The notes beneath the pieces were generated by a model. The model was not told the origin of the DNA. It saw only the letters and a program-made list of their open reading frames with translations, and ran no database searches. A program made the position numbers and the translations under genes. A DNA stretch of 46,884 nucleotides from an uncultured Prevotellaceae bacterium. Lineage in GTDB: Bacteria; Bacteroidota; Bacteroidia; Bacteroidales; Bacteroidaceae. Positions 25,358 through 33,441 of the stretch are shown piece by piece (within the stretch, counting starts at the first letter, position 1; each line of letters starts with the position of its first letter). The DNA lies in contig ONDP01000025.1 in NCBI GenBank assembly GCA_900316645.1, positions 1 through 46,884 on the forward strand, read 5' to 3'.

Positions 25358-26770
25358 TTATTTCATGTCTTTAGGACGCTCCAGTTTGTCTTGTTTGAGC
25401 GCCTCAACGAAATCGCTGATTCTCTGCAACTCGCGAGGTATGCGAATGTTCTGAGGACAATGGGGCTCGCACTGACCACAGCCGATACAGTGGTCTGCCT
25501 GGCGAAGTTTTGGAACAGCACGATCAAGTCCGATAAGATACTGACGGCGCATCTCACGATAATTCTCATCTCCTTTGTCACGAGGCAGCGTACCTTCATT
25601 CTTGCATTTATTATAATGTACGAAGATGGCAGGAATATCAATGCCGTAAGGACATGGCATGCAGTATTTGCAGTCATTGCATGGGATATTGCTCAGGCCT
25701 ACAATCTTTTTGGCAATGTCCCCTTGCAGATATTCCATCTGTACCTTGGTCAGTGGTTTCAGGGGACAATAGCTAAGCAGATTGTCTTTCAGATGCTCCA
25801 TATAGGTCATTCCACTTAGTACGGTGAGCACTCCCTCTGGTGTACCGGCATAGCGGAAAGCCCATGATGCAATACTGCGTTCTGGGTCATGTTGCTTCAG
25901 TTCTGTGGCGATGTATTGAGGCAGATTGGCCAGTCGCCCTCCTAACAGAGGCTCCATGATAACGGCAGGAATGTGGCGTTTTTGCAGTTCTGCATAGAGA
26001 TAGCTGGCATCGGTATTCCTGTCGTTAATCTCGTTGGCATAATCCCAGTCAAGATAGTTGAGTTCTATCTGTACGAAATCCCATTTGTACTTGTCGTGCT
26101 CTGAGAGCAGATAATCGAACACTTCGATATCGCCATGATACGAGAAACCGAGGTTACGGATGCGGCCAGCCTCGCGTTCCTCTAGCAGGAAATCGAGCAT
26201 GCCATTATCCAAATAACGCTTATGCAGGTTTTCCATACCGCCGCCACCGATACCATGCAGCAGGTAGTAGTCAATATAATCGACTCTCAAGTCTGCCATC
26301 GACTTCCTGTACATGGCAATACTACCCTCGCGGGTCTGTGTGGCAGGGTTAAAGTTCGACAGTTTGGTGGCTACGAAATATTCACTGCGCTTATGACGGC
26401 TGAGAGCGATACCTGTACAGGCTTCCGACTTCCCCTGGCAATAAACAGGAGAGGTGTCAAAGTAGTTGACTCCATGTTCAATGGCATAGTCAACCTGACG
26501 ATTTATCATCTCCTGATCATAGTCATCCTGGTTTTCTGTTTTTGACGGCAAGCGCATCATGCCATAACCTAAGATAGAAACTTTCTCTTTGGTTTTCGGA
26601 TTGATACGATAAGTCATTTTACCTACAGGTGGCTCTACCTGTTGTTTGTATTCCTGAACAGCCTTGATGTCTTTGTTCGACTTGCAGCCAGTCAAGACAG
26701 CCGCTGTTGTCACTGCCCCTCCTCCCAGTAGTTTGAGGAACGAACGACGTGAAATATCTTTATTTTTCAT
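25358..26770 (-). CDS. Tat-exported aldo/keto reductase with C-terminal ferredoxin domain
   Basis: 470 residues. The N-terminus has a twin-arginine signal, SRRSFLKLLGGGAVTTAAVLTGC, that also ends in a possible lipobox (LTGC). The aldo/keto reductase barrel (about 50-350) keeps YFDTSPVY (Asp and Tyr), VATKLSNF (Lys) and YYLLHGIG (His). The C-terminus has two cysteine sets, CNDCKYCMPCP and CIGCGQCEPHCP, for [4Fe-4S] clusters. NAD(P)H-dependent chemistry in the periplasm would be odd, so electrons may instead come from the Fe-S centres; this is inference. It is the last gene after tatA, tatC and the polyferredoxin, with 27 bp to the latter, consistent with a dedicated export operon. Confidence 0.9.
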   Translation of the reverse strand: MKNKDISRRSFLKLLGGGAVTTAAVLTGCKSNKDIKAVQEYKQQVEPPVGKMTYRINPKTKEKVSILGYGMMRLPSKTENQDDYDQEMINRQVDYAIEHGVNYFDTSPVYCQGKSEACTGIALSRHKRSEYFVATKLSNFNPATQTREGSIAMYRKSMADLRVDYIDYYLLHGIGGGGMENLHKRYLDNGMLDFLLEEREAGRIRNLGFSYHGDIEVFDYLLSEHDKYKWDFVQIELNYLDWDYANEINDRNTDASYLYAELQKRHIPAVIMEPLLGGRLANLPQYIATELKQHDPERSIASWAFRYAGTPEGVLTVLSGMTYMEHLKDNLLSYCPLKPLTKVQMEYLQGDIAKKIVGLSNIPCNDCKYCMPCPYGIDIPAIFVHYNKCKNEGTLPRDKGDENYREMRRQYLIGLDRAVPKLRQADHCIGCGQCEPHCPQNIRIPRELQRISDFVEALKQDKLERPKDMK

Positions 26771-26797
26771 TTTCTTTCGTTATTTAGAGGTTTCTAA

Positions 26798-28288
26798 TTA
26801 AATCTCCTTGTGTACTTCGTGTCCTTCTACATAGATGGCAGAGAAAGGACGTGCGGGACATAGATTCTCGCAAGCTCCGCAACCAATGCAACGAGCTTCG
26901 TTTACAACAGGAATCTTTAGTGATTTCTCATCTTTAGGATCAGAAGGAACCATCTCGATAGCTCCTACAGGACAATGGCGGGCACAATTGCCGCATGACA
27001 CACCATCAGTCAGAGGAATACAGTTCTTCTTCACCCATACCGCATGGCCTATCTGAATAGATGATTTCTCTTCCTTTTTGATGGGTTTGATGGCTCCTGC
27101 AGGACAAACATCCGAACAGCGGGTGCACTCAGGTCGGCAATAGCCTAATTCATACGACATCGTAGGTTGCATGATTGAAAGCCAATTAGTGCCTGGGCGT
27201 AATACCTGATTAGGGCATTCCGACACGCAGAGCTGACAGCCAGTACACTTCTTCGCCATGTTCGCTGCTGACAGGGAACCTGGAGGGGTAAGTGGGGTCT
27301 GGCGTTCTGGAGCAACTTTGTCTTCTATCTCAGCCAGTCCTCCATCCGTCATCTTGTCTTCCTGAGCAAAGGCTGCTGTGGCTACCATAGCTGAGGCTAA
27401 CAGGAAACTACGCTTGCTGGGGTCGATAGGTTCTTTTGGTTCGGGAGAATTATTGGATTCTATAGATTTTCTGGAATATTCAAGGGCTCCGAACTTGCAA
27501 ATGTCAATACAATCACCGCAGACAACACAACGACTATAGTCAACCTGATGGTTCTTAAAGTCAATACATGCAGCTTTACAGTTCTTGGTACAGAGCGAGC
27601 AGTTCTTACATTTATCGGCATTAAAATGAATTTTCATCCATGAGAAACGGCTGAGGAATGAGAGTACTGTACCCACAGGACAAATGGTGTTGCAGTAGGT
27701 GCGTCCGTTACGCCAAGCCAAGAATGCCAATACTACCAAGGTCACACTGGCTATGATAAGAACTATTGTAACATTGGGAATGCCGGTCTCAGTATGATAG
27801 AAGGCATAGTTGTCATAGTTGACGGAGATAGCAGCCAGTACATTGTTGCCCATTTTATATAAGGGCTGTAGGAGGGTGGTTGCTATACGACCGAAGGCGG
27901 AGTAGGGGGCCAGCAACTGTACAATGCTGCCTATGCCTGCGACAATGGCAACAATCATTACTCCCAACATGGTGTAGCGTAGCCATGAGATGGCTTTCGA
28001 GAAGGTGTAGCGGTTCTTCTTTGCCTTCTTTCCTATCCAGCCGAAGATATCCTGCATGATGCCCAGTGGACAGATAATACTGCAATAGATGCGTCCGAAG
28101 ACAAGCGTCATCACCACAAGGAAAACGAGTGCAACAACATTCAGCGCAAGGATTGCTTCAAGCAGTTGCATTTTGGGCATCCAATTAATCCAGCTAATGC
28201 CGTGCGCCGTTCCTGTGAAGTCAATAAACAGCCAGGTGATACAGATAAAAGTCACGGCTGCCAGTGAAATACGGATTTTTCTTAACAT
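26798..28288 (-). CDS. NapH-like membrane polyferredoxin with internal Tat-like segment
   Basis: 496 residues. Four membrane helices (about 7-27, 43-65, 101-127, 174-193) carry the two NapH-type loops GRIYCSIICPLG and GRTYCNTICPVG. A two-cluster ferredoxin follows (about 226-265; CKNCSLCTKNC, CVVCGDCIDIC). At residues 291-309, SKRSFLLASAMVATAAFAQ looks like a Tat-type signal with a cleavage-like AFA-Q. After it come four more cysteine sets (CTGCQLCVSECP, CRPECTRCSDVCP, SCGNCARHCP, CIGCGACENLCP). The likely job is carrying electrons across or along the inner membrane. The layout suggests cytoplasmic clusters before the internal segment and periplasmic clusters after it. It lies between tatC (13 bp) and the Tat-signal reductase. 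Confidence 0.88.
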   Translation of the reverse strand: MLRKIRISLAAVTFICITWLFIDFTGTAHGISWINWMPKMQLLEAILALNVVALVFLVVMTLVFGRIYCSIICPLGIMQDIFGWIGKKAKKNRYTFSKAISWLRYTMLGVMIVAIVAGIGSIVQLLAPYSAFGRIATTLLQPLYKMGNNVLAAISVNYDNYAFYHTETGIPNVTIVLIIASVTLVVLAFLAWRNGRTYCNTICPVGTVLSFLSRFSWMKIHFNADKCKNCSLCTKNCKAACIDFKNHQVDYSRCVVCGDCIDICKFGALEYSRKSIESNNSPEPKEPIDPSKRSFLLASAMVATAAFAQEDKMTDGGLAEIEDKVAPERQTPLTPPGSLSAANMAKKCTGCQLCVSECPNQVLRPGTNWLSIMQPTMSYELGYCRPECTRCSDVCPAGAIKPIKKEEKSSIQIGHAVWVKKNCIPLTDGVSCGNCARHCPVGAIEMVPSDPKDEKSLKIPVVNEARCIGCGACENLCPARPFSAIYVEGHEVHKEI

Positions 28289-28301
28289 ATATAGTATTTG
28301 A

Positions 28302-29042
28302 TTAGTTTACTTTTCTTACAATGAGAATGCTTATTTCATAGAGCAGATAAATGGGTAATGCCACCACAAGGAGCGTGAAGACATCGGTGGTCGGGGTGAT
28401 AATGGCTGCTACTATCAGAATCGCCACTAATGCATGACGCCGGTAGGTTGACATCATATTGCCATTGATAAGTCCCATACGCCCCATCAGGGCACACACT
28501 ACGGGTAACTCAAAGACCACTCCCATTATCAGACTCATGCCTAACAGTGTATCGATATACGATTGGAGCGTCAGCATATTGGCGACATCGGGCGATACCT
28601 GATAGGTGCCTAAAAATCGGACCGTAAAAGGGAATACAATGAAATAGTTGACCAACGTACCGATGATAAACATCAGATAGGCAGCCCCTACAATCCAAAC
28701 GGCATAGCGACGCTCGTTATCGTAGAGTCCTGGTGATACAAAGCGAAAGAGCTCATATAATATATAAGGTGAGGCAATCAGCAGTCCGGCATAGATAGCC
28801 GTTTGCATGTGTATCATAAACTGCTCGGTCAGCCCCGTATTCATCAGATGAATACTAAAGTCTTCTGTTCCTAATAGCCGATAGGTGATGAAATCACTCG
28901 ACCGTGGAGCCAGAATAATGCCAAACAACTCCTCTTTCATCACGAAAGCGATGACGGCAAAGAGAGCGACGGCACAGATGATGCGGAATAATGAAGTGCG
29001 CAACTCGTCCAGATGATCCCAGAAGGTAAGCGCCTCACTCAT
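28302..29042 (-). CDS. tatC: Twin-arginine translocase subunit TatC
   Basis: 246 residues with six membrane helices. The N-terminal motif [21 protein letters not shown] is typical of TatC, followed by the conserved loop [15 protein letters not shown] and [16 protein letters not shown]. TatC recognises the twin-arginine signal and with TatA forms the pore for folded, cofactor-loaded proteins. The start overlaps the tatA stop (ATGA), so the two are translationally coupled. No tatB-like gene is seen, so this is a minimal TatAC system. Its operon neighbours downstream are two Fe-S proteins, one with a clear Tat signal, which are the probable cargo. Confidence 0.95.
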   Translation of the reverse strand: MSEALTFWDHLDELRTSLFRIICAVALFAVIAFVMKEELFGIILAPRSSDFITYRLLGTEDFSIHLMNTGLTEQFMIHMQTAIYAGLLIASPYILYELFRFVSPGLYDNERRYAVWIVGAAYLMFIIGTLVNYFIVFPFTVRFLGTYQVSPDVANMLTLQSYIDTLLGMSLIMGVVFELPVVCALMGRMGLINGNMMSTYRRHALVAILIVAAIITPTTDVFTLLVVALPIYLLYEISILIVRKVN

Positions 29043-29212
29043 TCTTTCTTTGCCTCTTCTTTGTCGTCAACGTTAATATCCTTCATTCCGTCTTTGAAAC
29101 TCTTTACGCCCTTCCCCAGACCGTTCATCAACTCGGGAATCTTCTTGCCACCGAACAATAACAGGACGATGATGGCAATCACGAGAATCTCAGACATTCC
29201 TAATCCAAACAT
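29039..29212 (-). CDS. tatA: Twin-arginine translocase subunit TatA
   Basis: A small protein of 57 residues. It begins [20 protein letters not shown] (single membrane helix), then the [20 protein letters not shown] hinge and amphipathic helix, and ends in a charged tail DKEEAKKE. This is the standard TatA/E pattern. TatA oligomers form the passage for folded substrates recruited by TatC. The stop codon shares bases with the tatC start (ATGA). A minus-strand -7 box TATTTTTG lies at 29250-29243, about 30 bp before the ATG, so tatA is probably the first gene of the operon. Confidence 0.93.
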   Translation of the reverse strand: MFGLGMSEILVIAIIVLLLFGGKKIPELMNGLGKGVKSFKDGMKDINVDDKEEAKKE

Positions 29213-29242
29213 AATTTTTGAGTTTAGTTATTATTTGTGTTG

Positions 29243-29280
29243 CAAAAATAATCATTTTTTTCTAAAATTGATTACCTTTG
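29243..29280. promoter_or_regulatory. Divergent -7 boxes for tatA and the mgtC-like gene
   Basis: Minus strand TATTTTTG (29250-29243) faces tatA; plus strand TACCTTTG (29273-29280) faces the MgtC/SapB gene. Neither has a clear TTTG box at 19-21 bp, and the space between them is a run of A and T. Confidence 0.55.
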
Positions 29281-29308
29281 CAAATAAAAATTATTAGAAA
29301 ATTGTAAA

Positions 29309-29758
29309 ATGATACCAGAAGTAGAGTTTTTATTGCGTCTTTTCTGTGCAGCCGTCTTAGGAGGCATCATTGGTTTGGAACGTGAGTACAGGTCGAAAGA
29401 GGCCGGTTTTCGCACCCATTTCCTGGTAGCACTTGGTTCAGCCTTGTTCATGATTGTATCGGCATATGGTTTTACCGATGCCCTCACCAATGATTTACAG
29501 CGATGGGACCTTTCTCGTGTAGCTGCCCAAGTCGTCAGTGGCATTGGTTTTATTGGTGCAGGTACGATTATCTTCCGTAAGACCGAGAATATTGTAAGTG
29601 GACTGACTACAGCAGCAGGCCTCTGGGTTACAGCGGCTATCGGACTTGCTTGCGGTGGAGGCATGTATATACTGTCCTTCGGCAGTACGTTGATGGTTCT
29701 CTTAGGGTTGGAAGCCTTCAACTACTTCCTCCATAAGTTTGATAAGCACCGGAAGTAA
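29309..29758 (+). CDS. MgtC/SapB family membrane protein
   Basis: A 149-residue protein with about four membrane helices and the family signatures LGGIIGLEREYRSKEAGFRTHFLVALGSALFM and RVAAQVVSGIGFIGAGTII, with GLTTAAGLWVTAAIGLACG after them. It lacks the long soluble C-terminal domain of virulence-type MgtC, so it belongs to the short group often called SapB. MgtC proteins are tied to magnesium limitation and, in some bacteria, to F-ATPase inhibition. The role of short members is unclear. It has its own promoter (29273-29280) with a leader of about 23 nt and ends 2 bp from a convergent gene. Confidence 0.9.
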   Translation: MIPEVEFLLRLFCAAVLGGIIGLEREYRSKEAGFRTHFLVALGSALFMIVSAYGFTDALTNDLQRWDLSRVAAQVVSGIGFIGAGTIIFRKTENIVSGLTTAAGLWVTAAIGLACGGGMYILSFGSTLMVLLGLEAFNYFLHKFDKHRK

Positions 29759-29760
29759 CC

Positions 29761-30579
29761 TTACTCTTTGAAACTCAGAGCGGCACCAATTGCCGTACAG
29801 AATTCTGAATACTTAGGGATGTGGAAGTGTACGTCATAGAATTTTTCCAACATGGGGTACACCTCTTTGCATTGTGGGTAAAGCGTCAGATTACCTATCA
29901 GTACAAAATCCTTAATACCTGTATTCAGAGCAGAGAGAATGGCTGCCGAACCTATTGACTGTAACACCATAACGATGATGCCAAGGGCAATGTCTTCCTT
30001 TGGTGCGTCGTATTGCGCCCTTGAGAATAGTGATGCTGTGGCATTCATCGGTAGTCCCGGCAGCGGATGGGTAGATATGTCGCCAATCAGCAGGTTGATG
30101 TTGTGGATATCGCCTTGCATAGCCAGACTCTGAATCTGTTTCGGATCACGGGTGTTGAGCATTACACGGGCAAGCCCCTGTAAGGTGCCACCACCGATAC
30201 CTATTCCTCCGATATGGCGGATATTGTCACCTTCGCATTGTACGAAACTCGTACCAGTTCCCATAGAGACGACGATGGCTTTGTCAAGACCACTCTCAAA
30301 ACGGGCACCTAAACCGTCGGCAATAAACTCATCGGTTTTCTTCGTTGGCAGTCCATACACGGGTTCGTCAATGTAGGCAGCTCCGACACCAGTTAACATC
30401 ACCTGTTCAACGTCCTGCAGTGAAATGTTATTATCGTGCAGATATTTTCCAAAGGCTCCATAGAGTGAAGTCACGGGGTCGGCAGCTGTTATGCGAATGG
30501 GTGATATCACTCGCTTTTCACGTAGTCCGACAATCTTGGTGGTAGAGATGCCAACGTCTATTCCTATTACGATTCCCAT
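29761..30579 (-). CDS. coaW: Type II pantothenate kinase
   Basis: 272 residues from the ATG at 30579 (MGIVIGIDVGISTTKIVGL). It has the actin-like ASKHA fold: phosphate-1 loop GIDVGISTTKI, phosphate-2 region VVSMGTGTSFV, GGIGIGGGTLQGLARVML and the adenosine loop FVLIGNLTLYPQ. This matches type II PanK (eukaryote/Staphylococcus type), which makes 4'-phosphopantothenate, the first step to coenzyme A, and is usually resistant to CoA feedback. A longer reading to 30660 would extend into the upstream gene and has no family-like residues. It lies 37 bp after the PepD-like gene. Confidence 0.85.
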   Translation of the reverse strand: MGIVIGIDVGISTTKIVGLREKRVISPIRITAADPVTSLYGAFGKYLHDNNISLQDVEQVMLTGVGAAYIDEPVYGLPTKKTDEFIADGLGARFESGLDKAIVVSMGTGTSFVQCEGDNIRHIGGIGIGGGTLQGLARVMLNTRDPKQIQSLAMQGDIHNINLLIGDISTHPLPGLPMNATASLFSRAQYDAPKEDIALGIIVMVLQSIGSAAILSALNTGIKDFVLIGNLTLYPQCKEVYPMLEKFYDVHFHIPKYSEFCTAIGAALSFKE

Positions 30580-30616
30580 AGTCAAATTAGTATGATATTG
30601 TTTTGTTGTCAATGAT

Positions 30617-31708
30617 TCAAGAGCAAAGGCGTGACAGCAGTTTCTGCAATACCAGCCCAATGTCGTTGATAAACTGTGAGTGAGGGCCTTCCTGCCAAGC
30701 AGGTGCCGGCATAACTACTTTTGAAGTAGCACCATTGGCTTCGAAGATATTGGCAATGTCCTGACTCAGTGACTCCATCTCGCTGTCAATGGAACTGTGA
30801 GTGTGGGTGGTGACAAGGATGTTGTCCTCCTCAGTGACAATGCGTCCGACGTTGTTGGATGTTTCCACTGTGTCCTTCATTGTCTCACTCATTTTCACCA
30901 CTCCCTGCGGTATTTGTTCCAGGCAAGTCAGCAGTGCTTCAAGTGCTTCAGGATTGATAACGGTGTCCTGACGCTCGCATTTCTCTATGCTGCATGTCAT
31001 CTTCGGGTCGTTGGGATACTCTTCCCGCAGCCACTGGTTCATCATCTCCTGTTGCATCTTGACAAACTCGGCAGCCTCTCCCGAGGGAATGGTAAGAACC
31101 ATCTCCGCCGAAGAGGCTATCGAGGCATCGGCCTCACCGATACAAATAGAAGCCAAGTCGAAGTCGTATTCGTTGTAGATAGTCGTCAGAACAGCCCATG
31201 CGGGGATAACGGCACTACAACGCCCTTTGTTGATGTCAACGCCAGAGTGTCCTCCCAGACCACCCTCGATGCGGATGCGATACCAACGGCGTTTGCCACC
31301 TGGGGCAACCTTTCGTTGCATAGGAATGTAGTGGAACTGCAAACATGCTCCAGCAGTGATGGTGTCATAGATTACCTCCAGTGGACCATGCGCGATATCT
31401 GAACTCTCCAGAACAGCCAGAGCCATCGAGAGTCTGATAATGGGGGAGTGTAAGGCATCGTCCATACCTACGCAGACCATATCCATGTGGTTCAGCAGCC
31501 CGATAGGTTCGTCATCCTCATGTCCTGGTGTTGCAGGTTTGCGGATAACAACATTGTTTTGTGCATCGCGCTGATGTTCCAGATGCAGGCGTTCTGCAAA
31601 CTGGCATAGATAGTCAGCCACCCGTTCTTCATGGTGTGAAGGGCGGGGAATGTTGTTTATTTCTTGGAATATCTGGAAAACCCGTTCTGCTGTTGGTCTC
31701 GCGTACAT
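30617..31708 (-). pseudogene. Degenerate aminoacyl-histidine dipeptidase (PepD-like) lacking metal ligands
   Basis: The frame is open for 363 codons, against about 485 for PepD/M20 family members. The start (ERVFQIFQEINNIPRPSHHEERVADYL), LLNHMDMVCVG (H74, D76) and GGLGGHSGVDINKGR are clearly PepD. Three segments expected from the family are gone without breaking the frame. After about residue 94 the DWVTADGTTLGADNG-type block with the bridging Asp is missing. After about 116 the DEETGMTGA and LDSE blocks with further ligands are missing. After about 350 the C-terminal block with the last His ligand is missing. Zinc binding and catalysis should be lost. Either it is a decaying gene or a non-catalytic derivative. 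Confidence 0.7.
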
Positions 31709-31723
31709 AGATATTATAATAAA

Positions 31724-32065
31724 TTACTTCTTCTTGCAGTTCTTTTTGCACTGGCCTTTGTGCTTGCAGTCCTTGCAGTTGGTTTTGCTGCAAGTAGCCT
31801 TGCACTCAGTACATTTTTTGCAATCTGCACCACAGCCTGTCTTCTTCTCGGCATTCTTGTCACAGCAGTCAGCCTTCTTCTCAGCTTTCTTGTCACAGCA
31901 GTCAGCCTTCTTCTCAGCCTCTTTCTTGCAACAGTCTTTCTTTTCAGCCTTCTTGTCGCAGCACTCTTTCTTTGCCTTGGGCTTGTTATCAGTCTGGGCG
32001 TTTACTGTTGTCGTTGAACACATGAGAGCCATTATCATCATGGCGCTTAAAATCATCTTTTTCAT
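31724..32065 (-). CDS. Exported Cys/Lys-rich repeat protein, possible metal binder
   Basis: 113 residues from the ATG at 32065. A signal peptide (MKKMILSAMMIMALMC to about VNAQ) precedes a mature part of about 90 residues made almost only of Lys, Cys, Asp, Glu and Ala. It contains 17 cysteines: four CC pairs in KKADCCDKKAE-type 11-residue repeats (33-bp DNA repeats), then single cysteines at short spacing (GCGADCKKCTECKATC, NCKDCKHKGQC). No enzyme fold is possible. Metal binding like a metallothionein, or a disulfide-rich cationic envelope protein, are both open. It has its own -7 box TATCTTTG (32107-32100, minus). The PepD-like gene follows 15 bp downstream. Confidence 0.75.
   Translation of the reverse strand: MKKMILSAMMIMALMCSTTTVNAQTDNKPKAKKECCDKKAEKKDCCKKEAEKKADCCDKKAEKKADCCDKNAEKKTGCGADCKKCTECKATCSKTNCKDCKHKGQCKKNCKKK
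31850..31975. repeat. 33-bp coding tandem repeat
   Basis: Near-identical 33-bp units encode KKADCCDKKAE, with two almost perfect copies and two diverged flanking copies. It is prone to slippage in steps of 11 residues. Confidence 0.75.
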
Positions 32066-32153
32066 ATCAAATATTGGTTTAAGTGAATTATATCGCTTGC
32101 AAAGATACAAAGTATTTTCTTAATATTGCGCTTTTGAATCATAAAAAAAGAAA

Positions 32154-32187
32154 AACTCCTGCTAGAGAAACCTCTAAGACAGGAGTT
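32154..32187 (-). terminator. Rho-independent terminator of tRNA-Phe
   Basis: The stem AACTCCTG/CAGGAGTT has an inner stem TAGAG/CTCTA. On the minus strand it is followed by TTTTCTTTTTTT. It lies 18 bp after the tRNA. Confidence 0.85.
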
Positions 32188-32204
32188 CATAATGAAAGGA
32201 GGAG

Positions 32205-32277
32205 TGGTACCTCCAGGAATCGAACCGGGGACACACGGATTTTCAGTCCGATGCTCTACCAACTGAGCTAAGGCACC
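32205..32277 (-). tRNA. tRNA-Phe (GAA anticodon)
   Basis: On the minus strand the acceptor arms GGTGCCT and AGGTACC pair with one G-U. The D arm AGCTCAGTTGGTAGAGC, the loop CTGAAAA (anticodon GAA) and the TTCGATTC T loop are present. CCA is not encoded. Confidence 0.95.
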
Positions 32278-32308
32278 ATGTTCTTTAGATCACTGCATCC
32301 TTTCGTTT

Positions 32309-32347
32309 GCGGGTGCAAAGGTACAACAAAAAAAACAATCCACCAAA
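32309..32347 (-). promoter_or_regulatory. tRNA-Phe promoter
   Basis: On the minus strand TTTG (32347-32344), a 20-bp spacer, TACCTTTG (32323-32316) and CACCCGC. This is the same initiator as for the SRP RNA and tRNA-Ser. Confidence 0.85.
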
Positions 32348-32379
32348 CTTTTGGCGGATTATTTTCAAAAAAAAGTTTT

Positions 32380-33441
32380 TTATAGTGGATTCCACCCCTG
32401 AGCCTTGAGCTCAAATTCTTGGTCATCGCGAGTGACGAGGATATGGCCCAACGACTCCTTGGTAATGTGGCCGATGAGTTTTACGTCTTCCATAGCCTCT
32501 ATTTTCTCATGATCTCCAATGGGGACGGTGAAGAGCAGTTCGTAGTCCTCTCCTCCGTTGAGTGCGCAGGTGGTCACATTCATATTCAGTTCCTCTGCCA
32601 TCACCGCTGTTTGGTAGTCGATAGGAATCTGTTTCTCAAAGACACGGCATCCGACATGACTCTGCTTACAAATGTGCATCAGTTCACTGCTCAGTCCGTC
32701 GCTGATGTCCATCATTGCCGTCGGGCGGATATTAGCCTGGCGAAGCCGTTGGATGATGTCGCCACGTGCCTCGGTTTTCAACTGGCGTTGAAGCAGGTAT
32801 TCTTTTCCGGCGAAGTCAGGTTGGAAATGAGAGAGCTCTTCTAACGCTTTTCTGTCGCCTTTCTTTTTCGCCTCATCTACTTGTGCATAAAATACTGATT
32901 TCTCACGTTCCAACAGTTGCAGTCCCATATAGGCAGCACCGAGGTCTCCGCTCACACAGATGAGGTCGGTTTCCTTGGCTCCGTTACGATAGACGATGTC
33001 TTCCTTGCGAGCCTCCCCGATACAGGTGATAGAGATTGCCAGTCCGGTGTAGCTTGATGTGGTGTCGCCTCCGATGATGTCAACGTTCCATTTCTCGCAG
33101 GCCATGCGCAGTCCGCTATAGAACTTTTCCATGTCCTCGACGGTGAATCGCTTTGAGAGGGCTATGCTTACAGTCAGTTGGCGTGGTGTACCATTCATAG
33201 CAAAGATATCGCTGATATTCACCATTGCCGATTTGTAGCCCAGGTGCTCTAAGTCGATGTAGGTGAGGTCGAAATGCACGCCCTCCATCAGCATATCCGT
33301 TGTGACCAGCACTTCGCTGTCAGGGTAATGCAGTACGGCACAGTCGTCGCCTATACCATATTTTGTTGATTCGTTTTGCGGTTTGATGTTTTCTGTGAGT
33401 CGGTCTATCAGACCGAACTCCCCTAATTTTGCTATTTCCAT
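32380..33441 (-). CDS. thiL: Thiamine-monophosphate kinase
   Basis: 353 residues. ThiL signatures are present: GEFGLIDRLT at the start, YGIGDDCAVL, TTDMLMEGVHFDLTYI, the metal/ATP loop SDIFAMNGTPRQL, IIGGDTTSS, VSGDLGAAYMG, AMMDISDGLSSEL and NGGEDYELLFTV. The enzyme phosphorylates thiamine monophosphate to thiamine diphosphate. No other thiamine gene is in the window. Its start overlaps the end of the purine nucleoside phosphorylase gene by 10 bp, and it is the last gene of the sppA-lpxK-PNP-thiL run. An insertion with a charged helix (about 180-205, EAKKKGDRKALEELSHF) is common in Bacteroidales members. Confidence 0.95.
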   Translation of the reverse strand: MEIAKLGEFGLIDRLTENIKPQNESTKYGIGDDCAVLHYPDSEVLVTTDMLMEGVHFDLTYIDLEHLGYKSAMVNISDIFAMNGTPRQLTVSIALSKRFTVEDMEKFYSGLRMACEKWNVDIIGGDTTSSYTGLAISITCIGEARKEDIVYRNGAKETDLICVSGDLGAAYMGLQLLEREKSVFYAQVDEAKKKGDRKALEELSHFQPDFAGKEYLLQRQLKTEARGDIIQRLRQANIRPTAMMDISDGLSSELMHICKQSHVGCRVFEKQIPIDYQTAVMAEELNMNVTTCALNGGEDYELLFTVPIGDHEKIEAMEDVKLIGHITKESLGHILVTRDDQEFELKAQGWNPL

